Shown in pieces: positions 46,821-55,972 of a stretch of DNA of 64,000 nucleotides. Origin of the DNA: Desulfosporosinus orientis DSM 765 (lineage in GTDB: Bacteria > Bacillota > Desulfitobacteriia > Desulfitobacteriales > Desulfitobacteriaceae); contig NC_016584.1 in NCBI RefSeq assembly GCF_000235605.1, forward strand, positions 1,662,001 through 1,726,000. Direction: 5' to 3'. A program made the translations under genes and the position numbers. How positions within the stretch are numbered: position 1 is the first letter of the stretch; each line of letters begins with the position of its first letter. The notes beneath the pieces were generated by a model. That model was not told where the DNA came from. It worked only from the letters and a program-made list of their open reading frames with translations, and ran no database searches.

Positions 46821-48008
46821 ATGCGGGTAGCAGTTGTCGGAGGAAAGCTGCAAGGGGTTGAAGCGGTTTATCTGGCCAAGAAAGCAGGCTGGGAAGTCGT
46901 CCTTGTTGACAAGAATGATTGGGTTCCAGCGGCAGAGTTATGTGATCAATTTTGCAATTTGGATGTCACTAAGGTTGTGGAATGGATTCCTGTAATAAAG
47001 AGTGTCGATCTTGTTATTCCTGCTCTCGAAAATCAGGAGGCCTTAGATAGCTTGGTGAGAAGTTCTCATTATACCAAGGTTCCCTTACTCTTTGACAAGG
47101 AAGCCTACGGGATTTCTTCATCGAAACTTGAATCGAATAAAATGTTTGCCAGAACCGGAGTACCGGCACCAACCCCCTGGCCGGAATGTGGGTATCCAAT
47201 CATTGTAAAACCTTCTGGAGCAAGCGGGAGTGAAGGGGTTCATAAAATAAGAAGTGCTGCTGAATTTCAATCTGTCTTTGGAAAAGGCTTAACGGATTGG
47301 GTCATCGAGGAATATCTTGAAGGTCCATCCTATTCTTTGGAAGTCATTGGCTATGCAGGTTTCTATAAAGTTTTGCAGATTACTGAGCTTCATATGGATA
47401 AAGATTATGATTGTAAACGAGTGATTGGCTCTGGGGTCATTTCTCCGGAACTCAGAGAAAAATTCGAGCAGATTGGACTGACCCTGGCGGGAAACTTAAA
47501 ATTGAATGGAATCATGGATATTGAAACGATCCTGCATAAGAATGAGTTAAAGGTTTTGGAGATTGATGCTCGCTTGCCAAGCCAAACCCCTATCTCAGTC
47601 TATCATGCCACAGGTGTTAATATGCTAGAAATTCTCGGCCAGGCTTTTGTTCAAGGGGAGCCTTGGCAAGACTTTGATATCCAGGAACAAAACGGGGTTA
47701 TCTTCGAACACATACATGTCAGTAATGATTCCCTGGAAGTATGTGGTGAACATATCATGGCGGATGCCGGGCCCCTTCATGTCTATCCTGATTTCTTCGG
47801 GGCTCACGAGGTACTTTCCAATTATATTCCGGGGAAAACGGACTGGGTCGCCACACTTATCATAAAAGAAAAGACCTTGGCAGACGCGTGGAAGCAGAGA
47901 GAAATTGTTATTCAGGCTATCCGGAATGCATGGGGAATTCGACAATACTTTGATCGATGTCCTATCAACGAAGAAAGCAATCATGGAATATATGCCTCAG
48001 GGAGTTGA
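46821..48008 (+). CDS. pylC: Pyrrolysine biosynthesis ligase PylC
   Basis: A 395-residue ATP-grasp ligase (PIIVKPSGASGSEGVHKI; EYLEGPSYSLEVIGY; LKVLEIDARLPSQTP). It joins 3-methylornithine to lysine. Second gene in the tightly packed pylBCD unit. Confidence 0.95.
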   Translation: MRVAVVGGKLQGVEAVYLAKKAGWEVVLVDKNDWVPAAELCDQFCNLDVTKVVEWIPVIKSVDLVIPALENQEALDSLVRSSHYTKVPLLFDKEAYGISSSKLESNKMFARTGVPAPTPWPECGYPIIVKPSGASGSEGVHKIRSAAEFQSVFGKGLTDWVIEEYLEGPSYSLEVIGYAGFYKVLQITELHMDKDYDCKRVIGSGVISPELREKFEQIGLTLAGNLKLNGIMDIETILHKNELKVLEIDARLPSQTPISVYHATGVNMLEILGQAFVQGEPWQDFDIQEQNGVIFEHIHVSNDSLEVCGEHIMADAGPLHVYPDFFGAHEVLSNYIPGKTDWVATLIIKEKTLADAWKQREIVIQAIRNAWGIRQYFDRCPINEESNHGIYASGS

Positions 48009-48013
48009 TTATA

Positions 48014-48829
48014 TTGACCCGTTTAAAACATGAAGATGTTGCCGAAATTTCCAGGCAAATGTCAGACTATAATTCAACCTTAATCCAAAAAACCGGCTGC
48101 TCTTTAAGAGAGCTTGCTGCTTGGGCAGCAGGCGTTCATCTTGACAGGGAACTTCCCCAGCCAAAAGTAGCTATTATACCCATGACCTGTGGACAGGGAA
48201 TCATAGAGGGTTTTTCCCAGTCCGTAGCTGGAATTGTTCAGTTTCTCGGTTTTTCCCCGGTTATTACTGAAAGCCGGGATGCCGGGGGAGTTGCCGAGGC
48301 TATCGAAGGCGGCGCTGAAATCATATTTATGGCAGATGATGACCGCTTCGTTGCGGTGAATGTAAAATCCGGCAAGGTCTCAGATAACGGAGAGGCCACA
48401 GGAAAAGGATATGCTATGGCTTTGGAACAAATGTGTCGTGGGTTAGAGAGCAAAAAGGCTTTAGTGATTGGTGCCGGACCGGTAGGTACCGGCGCAGCGA
48501 AAGCCCTGGCCCGCTCCGGTGCCGCTGTGGCTGTTTATGATATTAATCCGCAAATGAGCAAGATTCTAGCAGATAGATTAAACAAACTAGGTTATAACAT
48601 TATGGTTGAAACCAGTTTAACAGATGCTTTAAATAGATATAACCTTTACTTCGATGCTTGTCCTGCTGAAAATGTCATTTTGACCGAACATCTGAAAGAC
48701 GATACTATGATTGCTGCTCCCGGTATCCCTTTAGGGGTGGAGGCTGCAGGTCTGGAGCTGATCGCGGACCGTTTGATTCACGATCCCCTGCAAATCGGGG
48801 TAGCGACCATGATGTTTGATGTACTGTAA
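48014..48829 (+). CDS. pylD: Pyrrolysine synthase PylD
   Basis: A 271-residue NAD-dependent enzyme with the Rossmann motif VIGAGPVGTGAAKAL and the N-terminal GQGIIEGFSQSVAGI region. It oxidises the PylC product to form the pyrroline ring. I chose TTG at 48014, 9 bp after GGAG, since an earlier frame start would overlap pylC deeply. Length matches known PylD. Confidence 0.93.
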   Translation: MTRLKHEDVAEISRQMSDYNSTLIQKTGCSLRELAAWAAGVHLDRELPQPKVAIIPMTCGQGIIEGFSQSVAGIVQFLGFSPVITESRDAGGVAEAIEGGAEIIFMADDDRFVAVNVKSGKVSDNGEATGKGYAMALEQMCRGLESKKALVIGAGPVGTGAAKALARSGAAVAVYDINPQMSKILADRLNKLGYNIMVETSLTDALNRYNLYFDACPAENVILTEHLKDDTMIAAPGIPLGVEAAGLELIADRLIHDPLQIGVATMMFDVL

Positions 48830-48909
48830 TTAGCCTATTATAATAGGAAGTCTTTTTTCCGTACTATCAGAAAGTCTTCGTTATTATTCTGCAAGATGGC
48901 TAGTACGTG

Positions 48910-48926
48910 CGAAGACAGTGTCTTCG
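48910..48926. repeat. Palindrome CGAAGACA-G-TGTCTTCG (copy 1)
   Basis: An 8-bp-arm palindrome upstream of pylSn. The same element, including CGTG to its left, appears inverted at 52152-52168, on the far side of mttB. Confidence 0.6.
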
Positions 48927-48998
48927 GGCACCAGCCAAGTTTTCTTTAAACAGACGAATTATCGAAGAAATTGTGGATGGATTGGAGTGAAATCAGTG

Positions 48999-49319
48999 TC
49001 AGCAGATTCTTCGAAAAAGAAACGATACTATCGTAAAAATGTTGATTTTTTTAAATTTGTAGAAAAACTCAAGCTATGGCCTTCCCGAAGCGGAACGCTT
49101 CACGGCATAAAAAGTATGACCATTAGAGGGAACACGGCAGAAATCGTAACACACTGCAATGAAAAGTTTCAGATCTATAATTCTAAGCATAGCCGTGCCG
49201 CCCGGTGTCTTCGCAATAAATTATTCTTTCGGGCCTGTACTACCTGTAAAATCCCAGGCTGGAAATTAGAAAAATACTCTTCAACTCATGTGAATCAGAA
49301 TTATGGATCCCGCTTATAA
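48999..49319 (+). CDS. pylSn: Pyrrolysyl-tRNA synthetase N-terminal tRNA-binding subunit
   Basis: A 106-residue basic protein: KKKRYYRKNVDFFKFV, LWPSRSGTLHGIKSM and a C-terminal NSKHSRAARCLRNK and CTTCKIPGWKLEKYSST. It matches PylSn, which binds tRNA-Pyl tightly. GTG at 48999 has GGAG 8 bp upstream; an earlier GTG (48987) is in frame but lacks a spaced site. Confidence 0.92.
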   Translation, partial: SADSSKKKRYYRKNVDFFKFVEKLKLWPSRSGTLHGIKSMTIRGNTAEIVTHCNEKFQIYNSKHSRAARCLRNKLFFRACTTCKIPGWKLEKYSSTHVNQNYGSRL

Positions 49320-49466
49320 CCTGAAATAGAGCTTGTTCTTAAATCACTTGATAGGGGCAAGCTTTATTATAAAAAGCCTTACCCGATGGAGTGAGGGTTT
49401 TCTAAGGAAGGGCTAGCTCTTGGTTTTATTGACTTAATAATTAAAAAAAGAGGAGGAAATTAAAGA

Positions 49467-50105
49467 ATGTCAAACTACGCAGATCTGGCACAAAGTGTTA
49501 TTGAGGGACAAAAGGACAAAGTAATAGAACATGTAAAAAATTTAATCTCTGCAGGCAATGATCCAATGGATATTATTAATGAAGGCTTAATTGCCGGTAT
49601 GAATGTGGTAGGGGTTCGCTTTAAAGCCGGAGATATGTTTGTTCCTGAAGTGCTCATGGCAGCTAAAAGCATGGCCGGCGGTGTAGAACTGGTAAAACCC
49701 TTAATCGCTACTGTGGATCAAAAAAGTGCAGGAAAAATTCTCCTGGGAACTGTAAAAGGGGACTTACACGACATCGGTAAAAATCTTGTGGGAATGCTTA
49801 TCGAAAGCGCCGGTTTAGAAGTAATCAATATGGGTGTTGATATTTCTGCTGAAGATTTTGTTGATGCAGTAATTGAACATGAACCTGATATTGTGGCATT
49901 ATCAGCCCTCTTAACAACAACAATGCCTGCAATGCAAGACATTATTGAAATATTAGAAGATGAGGATCTCAGAGATAAAGTAAAAGTAATTATCGGAGGA
50001 GCTCCCGTTTCTCAAGAATATGCAGATACAATCGGCGCTGATGGTTATGCTCCCGATGCAGGATCAGCGGTTGAATTGTGCAAAAAACTTTTAGCTTCCA
50101 AATAA
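49467..50105 (+). CDS. mttC: Trimethylamine-type corrinoid protein MttC
   Basis: 212 residues with a helical cap and a B12 domain (GDLHDIGKNLVGML, LSALLTTTM, GGAPVSQEYA). It pairs with MttB, 124 bp downstream, and takes the methyl group from the amine. AGAGGAGG precedes the ATG. Lies downstream of pylSn without an obvious terminator, so it may share the pylB transcript. Confidence 0.88.
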   Translation: MSNYADLAQSVIEGQKDKVIEHVKNLISAGNDPMDIINEGLIAGMNVVGVRFKAGDMFVPEVLMAAKSMAGGVELVKPLIATVDQKSAGKILLGTVKGDLHDIGKNLVGMLIESAGLEVINMGVDISAEDFVDAVIEHEPDIVALSALLTTTMPAMQDIIEILEDEDLRDKVKVIIGGAPVSQEYADTIGADGYAPDAGSAVELCKKLLASK

Positions 50106-50229
50106 TTTGATTATTTGTAATATCATCATTTATTAGAAGTTTCTCAAGGAGGTGGTCTTTCCGGTCTACGGGGATAAGTTTGCCAATAGTTGAAGTTTAT
50201 AGCTCTATAAAATTCGGAGGTGATTTGTT

Positions 50230-51753
50230 TTGACATTCAGGGGCATACATGCTGGTTCTGCTCGTATGGAGGGAATCGGTCTGAATATGTTTACTAACGA
50301 CGAACTGTACGATGTCCATTTGGCAACACTGGACTTGCTATGGGATGTCGGAGTAAAAGTTGAAAGTGAAGAGGCACGTGAAATATTCTACAGTGCAGGT
50401 TGTACTATCGACCCAAAAACCAATATTGTCAAAATCCCGGCTTTTTTAGTTGAAGATGCTATTCGATCAATACCTAAGACTTTTAGAGCCTGTGGAAGAA
50501 AACGGGAAAATGATTGGTTAAACGAGGGCAACAGGACCGGATTTGTTAACTTTGGTGAAGCTATCCGCCTGATTGACCCATATACCAGACAACTGAGAAA
50601 ACCCTTTAAAAAAGATGTTGATGATGTAACCCGTTTCTGTGAGGCAATGGATCAGATTATTGTCTATGAAAGAGCCTTGGGACCTTCGGAAGTTGATCCC
50701 GATGTTGCTCAAGTTCATATCGCTGAATCGTTCTTTAACTATTCAACAAAGCACGCTTATATCGGGATGAATCGTCCTGAAAACATGCGTGCGGCTGCAA
50801 AAATGGGCTATCTGGTCTCTGGCGGGGAAGATAAATTCCGTGAAAGACCCTTATTTTCACAAAGTACAGACCCGGTTGCTCCGCTGGTACATGCCAAGGG
50901 TGCAACGGATACCTTACTTCAAGCGATTCGTTTAGGTGTGCCTGCCAAGATTAACTCTATGGGTCTGGCTGGAGGAACTACTTGTGTTCACTTAGCGAGT
51001 ACTCTTGTTACACATAATGCTGAAATCTTGAGTATGTTTGTCTTAGGTCAGCTTGTTAAAAGAGGCTATCCTATGGTTTATGGAACCTCCACAACCATGA
51101 TGGACTTGAGAACCACAGTGGCTTGTGTAGGAACTCCGGAGCTGGCTCTTTTCAGTGCTGCTTGTGCTAAGCTTGCTCAATTCTATAATATTCCTGTGTG
51201 GGTTGCCGGTGGATAGACAGACAGCAAAGTACCGGATGCCCAAGCAGCTCACGAGTTTACCTTGACCGCTTTATTACCAGCGTTGGCAGGCGCCAACATG
51301 ATATATGGTCTTGGCATGCTCGAAGGCGGCTTGACTTGGGACTATGCTCAAATGGTCATGCAGAATGAAATGGCTCGCATGATTATGCATACCATCAAAG
51401 GGATTCCCATAAGTGATGAGAAAATGGCCTTGGAAGTTGTTCGTTCGGTAGGGCCCGGCGGAGAATTCATTAGCCATGAACATACTTATGCCCACTACAA
51501 AGAGCTGTCAAAATCAGAATTGTTAGACCGTAAGAATAGAGAAAACTGGGAAGCTGCCGGCAGTAAGGATATTGTTGAAACTTCCTATGAAAAATCTATT
51601 GATATTCTTGAGAACTACCAGAATGAGAATCCGCTTCCGGAAAATATTCAGCGTCAATTGAAAGAGATTGTCTTAGAAGCTGAAGCTGAAACAACTGAGA
51701 TTAAGGCCAAAGAAAAAGAGGCCAGAAGAAGACCTCGTAAGAAAAAATTCTAA
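50230..51753 (+). CDS. mttB: MttB-family methyltransferase with in-frame amber (pyrrolysine) codon
   Basis: 507 residues, with TAG at 51214-51216 giving pyrrolysine at residue 329. Before the TAG is NIPVWVAGG, after it [18 protein letters not shown], and the same frame continues to a TAA at 51753. Both parts match archaeal and bacterial MttB (about 495 aa, Pyl at 334). The C-terminus carries a basic tail ([12 protein letters not shown]). TTG start with GGAGG upstream. Substrate specificity within MttB superfamily proteins varies; trimethylamine is likely but N-methylated ethanolamine or another quaternary amine is possible. A terminator follows. Confidence 0.93.
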
Positions 51754-51768
51754 GTCAATAGCGACAAA

Positions 51769-51801
51769 GGAGTCGATAACAAAATTATCGGCTCCTTTTT
51801 T
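51769..51801 (+). terminator. Terminator of mttB
   Basis: GGAGTCGATAA / TTATCGGCTCC with a T7 run. Confidence 0.9.
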
Positions 51802-51858
51802 ATCATTCTGCAAAAATACCCTAAAAGGCATGCTAAAGAATAATTGACCCCAAAGCTA

Positions 51859-52209
51859 GGACGGCTTCGACCCACAGGAGTGAATCCATCGCATGGAGAG
51901 GCGGTAAAAGCCCACAAGACTGCGCGGGGATACGGAGCCACTGGTTCACTTCAGGTATTACCCAGAGGTTTGGCACGAAAATGTCCAGTACGATAGTCTC
52001 CAGCGGAGAGTATCGCCGAAGCCGTGATCCCTTAAGGAATCCCTACGGCGAAGGATACATTTTCGCCGAAGCGGCTATCACCAAAGAATACTTATCCGCA
52101 GAAGGTAGTCCCGCGCTGTCGAGTGGGCGAGTCTCGAAATGCTGGGTGACACGAAGACACTGTCTTCGCACGGATTACCCTTCTTGCAGGAGGTGGGGCG
52201 AAGCCGTCC
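51859..52209. other. Structured element with complementary ends
   Basis: About 350 bp. The ends GGACGGCTTCGACCCAC (51859-51875) and GTGGGGCGAAGCCGTCC (52193-52209) pair over 17 bp with one mismatch. Inside are several hairpins, e.g. TCCATcgcATGGA, CGATAgTCTCC-agc-GGAGAgTATCG and the CGAAGACA palindrome. Base composition is GC-richer than around it. It looks like a non-coding RNA or a miniature mobile element; no match to a named class. Confidence 0.5.
52152..52168. repeat. Palindrome CGAAGACA-C-TGTCTTCG (copy 2)
   Basis: Inverted copy of the 48910-48926 palindrome, within the structured element. Confidence 0.6.
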
Positions 52210-52506
52210 GACCCTGATGGACTGGATTCTCTATCAGCACTTTATGACTTATGCAAGTTAAAACTGACTCGATATAGCTCCTGATTATAGGGCGTATAAG
52301 CGAAATTATCATAGTTTGGGCACCTTTTAGGCATGCTTTAGCGATGGCATGACTTTTGCAATGGTAAATATTATCCTTATTTTCGTACTATTTCAATAAT
52401 TTTTAAGTTATTGAGTAGAGTCATTTTTGAAACGGGGGTGAGAGCCTATTTGCAATAAGGGGTGAAATTATCAAGGGCATAACGAAAATTGAAGGAGTGA
52501 CAATCT
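52210..52506 (+). promoter_or_regulatory. Control region of the SSS transporter
   Basis: TTTATGACTT-atgc-AAGTTA (52241-52260) is about 90 bp upstream of the sigma-54 promoter. This is another copy of the ACTT-N4-AAGT element. Confidence 0.6.
52345..52360 (+). promoter_or_regulatory. Sigma-54 promoter (SSS transporter)
   Basis: TGGCAT-gactt-TTGCA, GG-N10-GC, about 147 bp before the ATG. Confidence 0.8.
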
Positions 52507-54183
52507 ATGGGTAGTACTGATGTAAGTCCATTGTGGTACTGGTTAGTCTTTTTTGCTTATATCGTGTTTCTTATTGTAGTAGGCTTGAACGCTTACCGAA
52601 CGCAAAAATCCGCTGCCAGTGCAGAAGAAGAACATAATGATTATTGGATCACAGGACGCAGTCAACCAGCGTATATGGTCGGTATGTCCGTAGCTTCCGG
52701 CTGGATGTTAATTGGTATGATAACTTGGATGACATGGGCAACTTACGACCTTGGCGTATCCGGTTTATGGGTCGTGGCTATTCCCTGGTTTCTCTCAAAT
52801 ATTTGGCAATTCTTGATGGCTCGTCCCTTAAGAAGGATTAAAGCAATATCCCAGTGTCAAATGTTAGAAAAACGTTTTGGTTTGCCAGCCAGAATTCTGT
52901 CAGCTCCAATTAACATCTTTTCTTACACAATATGGTCAGCAGCGGAACTCTATGCTGCATCCTTGATTATGGCACCAGCTCTTGGTATATCAATTGAGGC
53001 AATGATAGTTATTTATGCGATCCCAATTGCTATGTATATGTGGATGGGCGGTTTCCGGTCTGTCATTAACGCCAATGTTGTTCAGTTCTTTATGGGAGCA
53101 ATCATTCTAGTTGTAACTGCTGTTGCGATTTTCCTAACGGCAAATGGTATTGCTGCAGATCATGGTACAACAGTTTGGGGTATGCTGAAGGCTCAGCCAA
53201 TTGTTAACAGTCTTGCTTATCCCGTTAACGCAGCTGGGAACTCAGCTAGCTTTTTCTCTTACGTCTCCATATCCTTCCCTTTGATTGTTATGCTTGGTCT
53301 AGTTCCGGGTTGGGCTGCAGCCGAAGACTTCTGGTTAAAAGCCCAGGCCGCAAGGACTACAGCAGAAGCTCGCCGCGGTGGATTATACAGCATCACATTC
53401 AACACCTTTATTATTGTTTTACCAGCTTCGATTATTGGTTTATTAGGTCTCATTGTCTTCCCTCCTGAAACCGTTAATGGAGCATTAGCAGCTCCTGGAG
53501 TATTAGGAGATCAAGGTGCTTACAATATCATATCAGTATATATTAATACTTATATGCCTCCTATGCTTAAAGGCTTGCTGATCTTCTTATTGTCAGCCCA
53601 TACCATGTCTACGGTTGCTAACTACAGCAACATCACCGCCATGAACCTTTCCTACGATGTTCTTCAGCCTTTATTTTATAAGAAGCGGAATTGGTCCGAT
53701 GAAAAGATTGTAAAATGGTCACGACTTGTTACAGTATTCATGATTGTAATTAACATTTTGCTGGCCATACTTTACAACAGTCCTGTTTTAGGTGCAACCC
53801 TCAATGACGCTTACTTCTTATCGTCAGGATTGCTCACAGCCGGTATTTCCGTAATGCTTTATGTATTATGGTGGAAGCGGGCAACTTTGCTGGGAGTTAT
53901 GCTGGGAGGATTGTTCGGTACTCTGGGAACCTTCATTTTCTTTATTCTCGAGTATAAGGTGTGGAATTTCTCCTATAACACACCCGTTTGGGACTGGATT
54001 TTTGGAGCAGGAGCAATGGCAAATTCATACTACGGTTACTGTGTCGTCGGTTTAGTATGCGGTATTGTTGGAGTCCTCGTTGGTACTTTTATTTCTCCGC
54101 CGCCAACAGCCGAACAATTAGCTGCAGTTGCGGATAAACCCATTGACAACAATGAAGAATTCTTCGCAGGAATGCACTCATAA
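52507..54183 (+). CDS. Sodium:solute symporter (SSS) family transporter
   Basis: 558 residues with about 13-14 membrane segments; the Na+ symporter pattern includes DYWITGRSQPAYMVGMSVASG and a late GLLIFLLSAHTMSTVANYSN. Located after mttB behind its own sigma-54 promoter. Probably imports the amine or quaternary ammonium substrate; specificity not readable from sequence. AAGGAG precedes the ATG. Confidence 0.82.
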   Translation: MGSTDVSPLWYWLVFFAYIVFLIVVGLNAYRTQKSAASAEEEHNDYWITGRSQPAYMVGMSVASGWMLIGMITWMTWATYDLGVSGLWVVAIPWFLSNIWQFLMARPLRRIKAISQCQMLEKRFGLPARILSAPINIFSYTIWSAAELYAASLIMAPALGISIEAMIVIYAIPIAMYMWMGGFRSVINANVVQFFMGAIILVVTAVAIFLTANGIAADHGTTVWGMLKAQPIVNSLAYPVNAAGNSASFFSYVSISFPLIVMLGLVPGWAAAEDFWLKAQAARTTAEARRGGLYSITFNTFIIVLPASIIGLLGLIVFPPETVNGALAAPGVLGDQGAYNIISVYINTYMPPMLKGLLIFLLSAHTMSTVANYSNITAMNLSYDVLQPLFYKKRNWSDEKIVKWSRLVTVFMIVINILLAILYNSPVLGATLNDAYFLSSGLLTAGISVMLYVLWWKRATLLGVMLGGLFGTLGTFIFFILEYKVWNFSYNTPVWDWIFGAGAMANSYYGYCVVGLVCGIVGVLVGTFISPPPTAEQLAAVADKPIDNNEEFFAGMHS

Positions 54184-54214
54184 TTTTTCTGGAATTATGA
54201 GCAGGAATTAATAA

Positions 54215-54246
54215 AATGGCTAAGGAATCATTCCTTAGCCATTTTT
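54215..54246. terminator. Terminator after the SSS transporter
   Basis: AATGGCTAAGGAA / TTCCTTAGCCATT with a 3-nt loop, followed by TTTC. Confidence 0.88.
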
Positions 54247-54337
54247 CACAACAATCCTCCATATTGTAATTCGTCCAGCAAGTCTATATAATTCTTTTAA
54301 CTTCATCATTCTTGACATCTGAGGAGGGAATTCATCA

Positions 54338-54538
54338 ATGCTTACACCTGATTTTTCAAGATTTATACTCATTCCGTTATTCGTACTTAATATGGGCGCA
54401 ATGATCGTTACATTATTCATGAAAAAGAAAATCAAACCGGAATTTTCGGGAAGCCTGGACACCTTGTTTTTTGTAGAAAACATCATTGGCTTAGGCTGTG
54501 CTGTAGCCCTTGGTTATATTGCCTTTTTTGTTAAGTAG
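54338..54538 (+). CDS. Small membrane protein
   Basis: 66 residues with two hydrophobic segments (about 7-27 and 45-64) and a KKKIKPEF link. AGGAGGG 9 bp before the ATG. Located between the transporter terminator and the convergent activator gene. Resembles small accessory proteins seen near other transporters here. The stop is TAG. Confidence 0.5.
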   Translation: MLTPDFSRFILIPLFVLNMGAMIVTLFMKKKIKPEFSGSLDTLFFVENIIGLGCAVALGYIAFFVK

Positions 54539-54556
54539 GTAAATTAGCAAAAACTA

Positions 54557-55972
54557 TTAGTTTTCTCGATAATCATTCGTCGGGAAATACTTGCGAATTA
54601 AGCGACTGGCTTTGCTTTGGCTGATTTCCAAGAACTTGGCAACCTCATATGAACTGCCCAATTCATTATAAGCTTGTAAAATCATGTTTTTTTCCACATC
54701 ACAGAGTGCCTCATCAAGGGAAAGAGGTTTGTTGGAAGCTGTGGGATGCGGTGGGGTTTGATGTTCAATTGAAGTTAGAAACGACTTTGGCAAATCATGT
54801 TCATTAATAACATTATCCTGGGTTACAACGGTTAAGCGTTCAATGATATTTTCCAGTTCACGGACATTCCCTGGCCAAGGATATTTAACAAACAACTCAT
54901 AGACTTTTTCACTGAATTCGTGATCCAGTTTGTATTTTTGATTGAATTTACCGAGGATCTCCTGGGTAAGAGGAATGATTTCTTCTTTTCTTTCTCGCAG
55001 AGGAGGCAGTACCAGTTCGAAGATATTTAAACGATAATATAAATCTTCCCGGAAATCGCCTTTTGAGATCATGGCTTGTAAGTCGCGATTGGTCGCGGCG
55101 ATGACCCGGCAATTGACTTGCTGAATCTCGCGTCCTCCAACTTTAAAGTATTGATTTTCGTGGAGTACCTGGAGAAGCTTAGCCTGCATGCGAGGAGAGA
55201 GTTCTGCTATTTCGTCCAAGAAAAGAGTACCTTCATTGGCCAGCTCAATTAAGCCGATGTTTCCTTTGACGTTAGCACCTGTAAAAGCGCCTTTAGAATA
55301 TCCAAACATTTCTGCTTCCATAAGCTCTGAAGGTATGGAAGCACAGTTAACAGTTATAAATGGCCCGTCTTTGTTGGGGCTGTTGTTATGGATATATTTA
55401 GCCATGTGCCCTTTTCCGGACCCTGACTCACCCAGCAGCAGAACGGTTGAATTAACAGAAGCAATTCGCCGCACAAGTTTGAGAAGGGATTCCATTTTCG
55501 AGCTTTTACACACAAACTCAGGAATTTTAGTTTCTTTCTCCCGAAGGACGGCAACCTCCTTTTTATATCTTTTTAAAAGCTGGGTACTTTTCTCTAATTC
55601 ATGGCGGATGCCTTCAGATTCAGTTACATCTCTGGAATTTTCTATGATCATTTCAATGTTGCCATCTTCATCAAAAATCGGGGTCGCAGTGGTAAGTAAT
55701 GTTTTGCCGGTACATGTTTTTTGTTCAAGAGTAATGCTCATTTTTTTATCAATAGCAATAGGACTGATTCGGGGACCCCAGTATTTCTTTTCGGAAATTT
55801 CCCGGGATTTCTTGCCAACAATCTCGGAGGCTTTGACACCGTAGTGTTTCTCACAGGCGTTGTTTACGTATATGACGATTCCGTTTGCATTTGTAACATA
55901 GATCTCATCATGAGAATTGTCGAGTATTTTCTTTAATGTATCAAAATCCAAGTTGTCAGGTTCGACACTCAT
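54557..55972 (-). CDS. PAS-containing sigma-54-dependent activator (TyrR/PrdR-like)
   Basis: 471 residues: an N-terminal PAS domain (about 10-120), a AAA+ domain with GESGSGKGHMAKYIH (Walker A), GYSKGAFTGA (sigma-54 contact) and GTLFLDEIAEL (Walker B), and a C-terminal helix-turn-helix (SSYEVAKFLEISQSKASRLI). It sits between the SSS transporter and microcompartment operons. The five sigma-54 promoters and shared inverted repeats in the window make it the best candidate regulator of all of them; the PAS ligand is unknown. Confidence 0.9.
   Translation of the reverse strand: MSVEPDNLDFDTLKKILDNSHDEIYVTNANGIVIYVNNACEKHYGVKASEIVGKKSREISEKKYWGPRISPIAIDKKMSITLEQKTCTGKTLLTTATPIFDEDGNIEMIIENSRDVTESEGIRHELEKSTQLLKRYKKEVAVLREKETKIPEFVCKSSKMESLLKLVRRIASVNSTVLLLGESGSGKGHMAKYIHNNSPNKDGPFITVNCASIPSELMEAEMFGYSKGAFTGANVKGNIGLIELANEGTLFLDEIAELSPRMQAKLLQVLHENQYFKVGGREIQQVNCRVIAATNRDLQAMISKGDFREDLYYRLNIFELVLPPLRERKEEIIPLTQEILGKFNQKYKLDHEFSEKVYELFVKYPWPGNVRELENIIERLTVVTQDNVINEHDLPKSFLTSIEHQTPPHPTASNKPLSLDEALCDVEKNMILQAYNELGSSYEVAKFLEISQSKASRLIRKYFPTNDYREN

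Noticed and set aside
50230-51216. Reading mttB as a pseudogene split at 51216
   Set aside because: The frame is conserved after TAG and the TAG is at the known pyrrolysine position.
51859-52209. Cobalamin riboswitch before the transporter
   Set aside because: An AGCCACTGG-like string is present but the ordered conserved boxes of a B12 riboswitch are not, and the element has its own closing stem.
51981-52217. A 78-residue coding sequence within the structured element
   Set aside because: No ribosome site, composition follows the hairpins, and no protein family resemblance.
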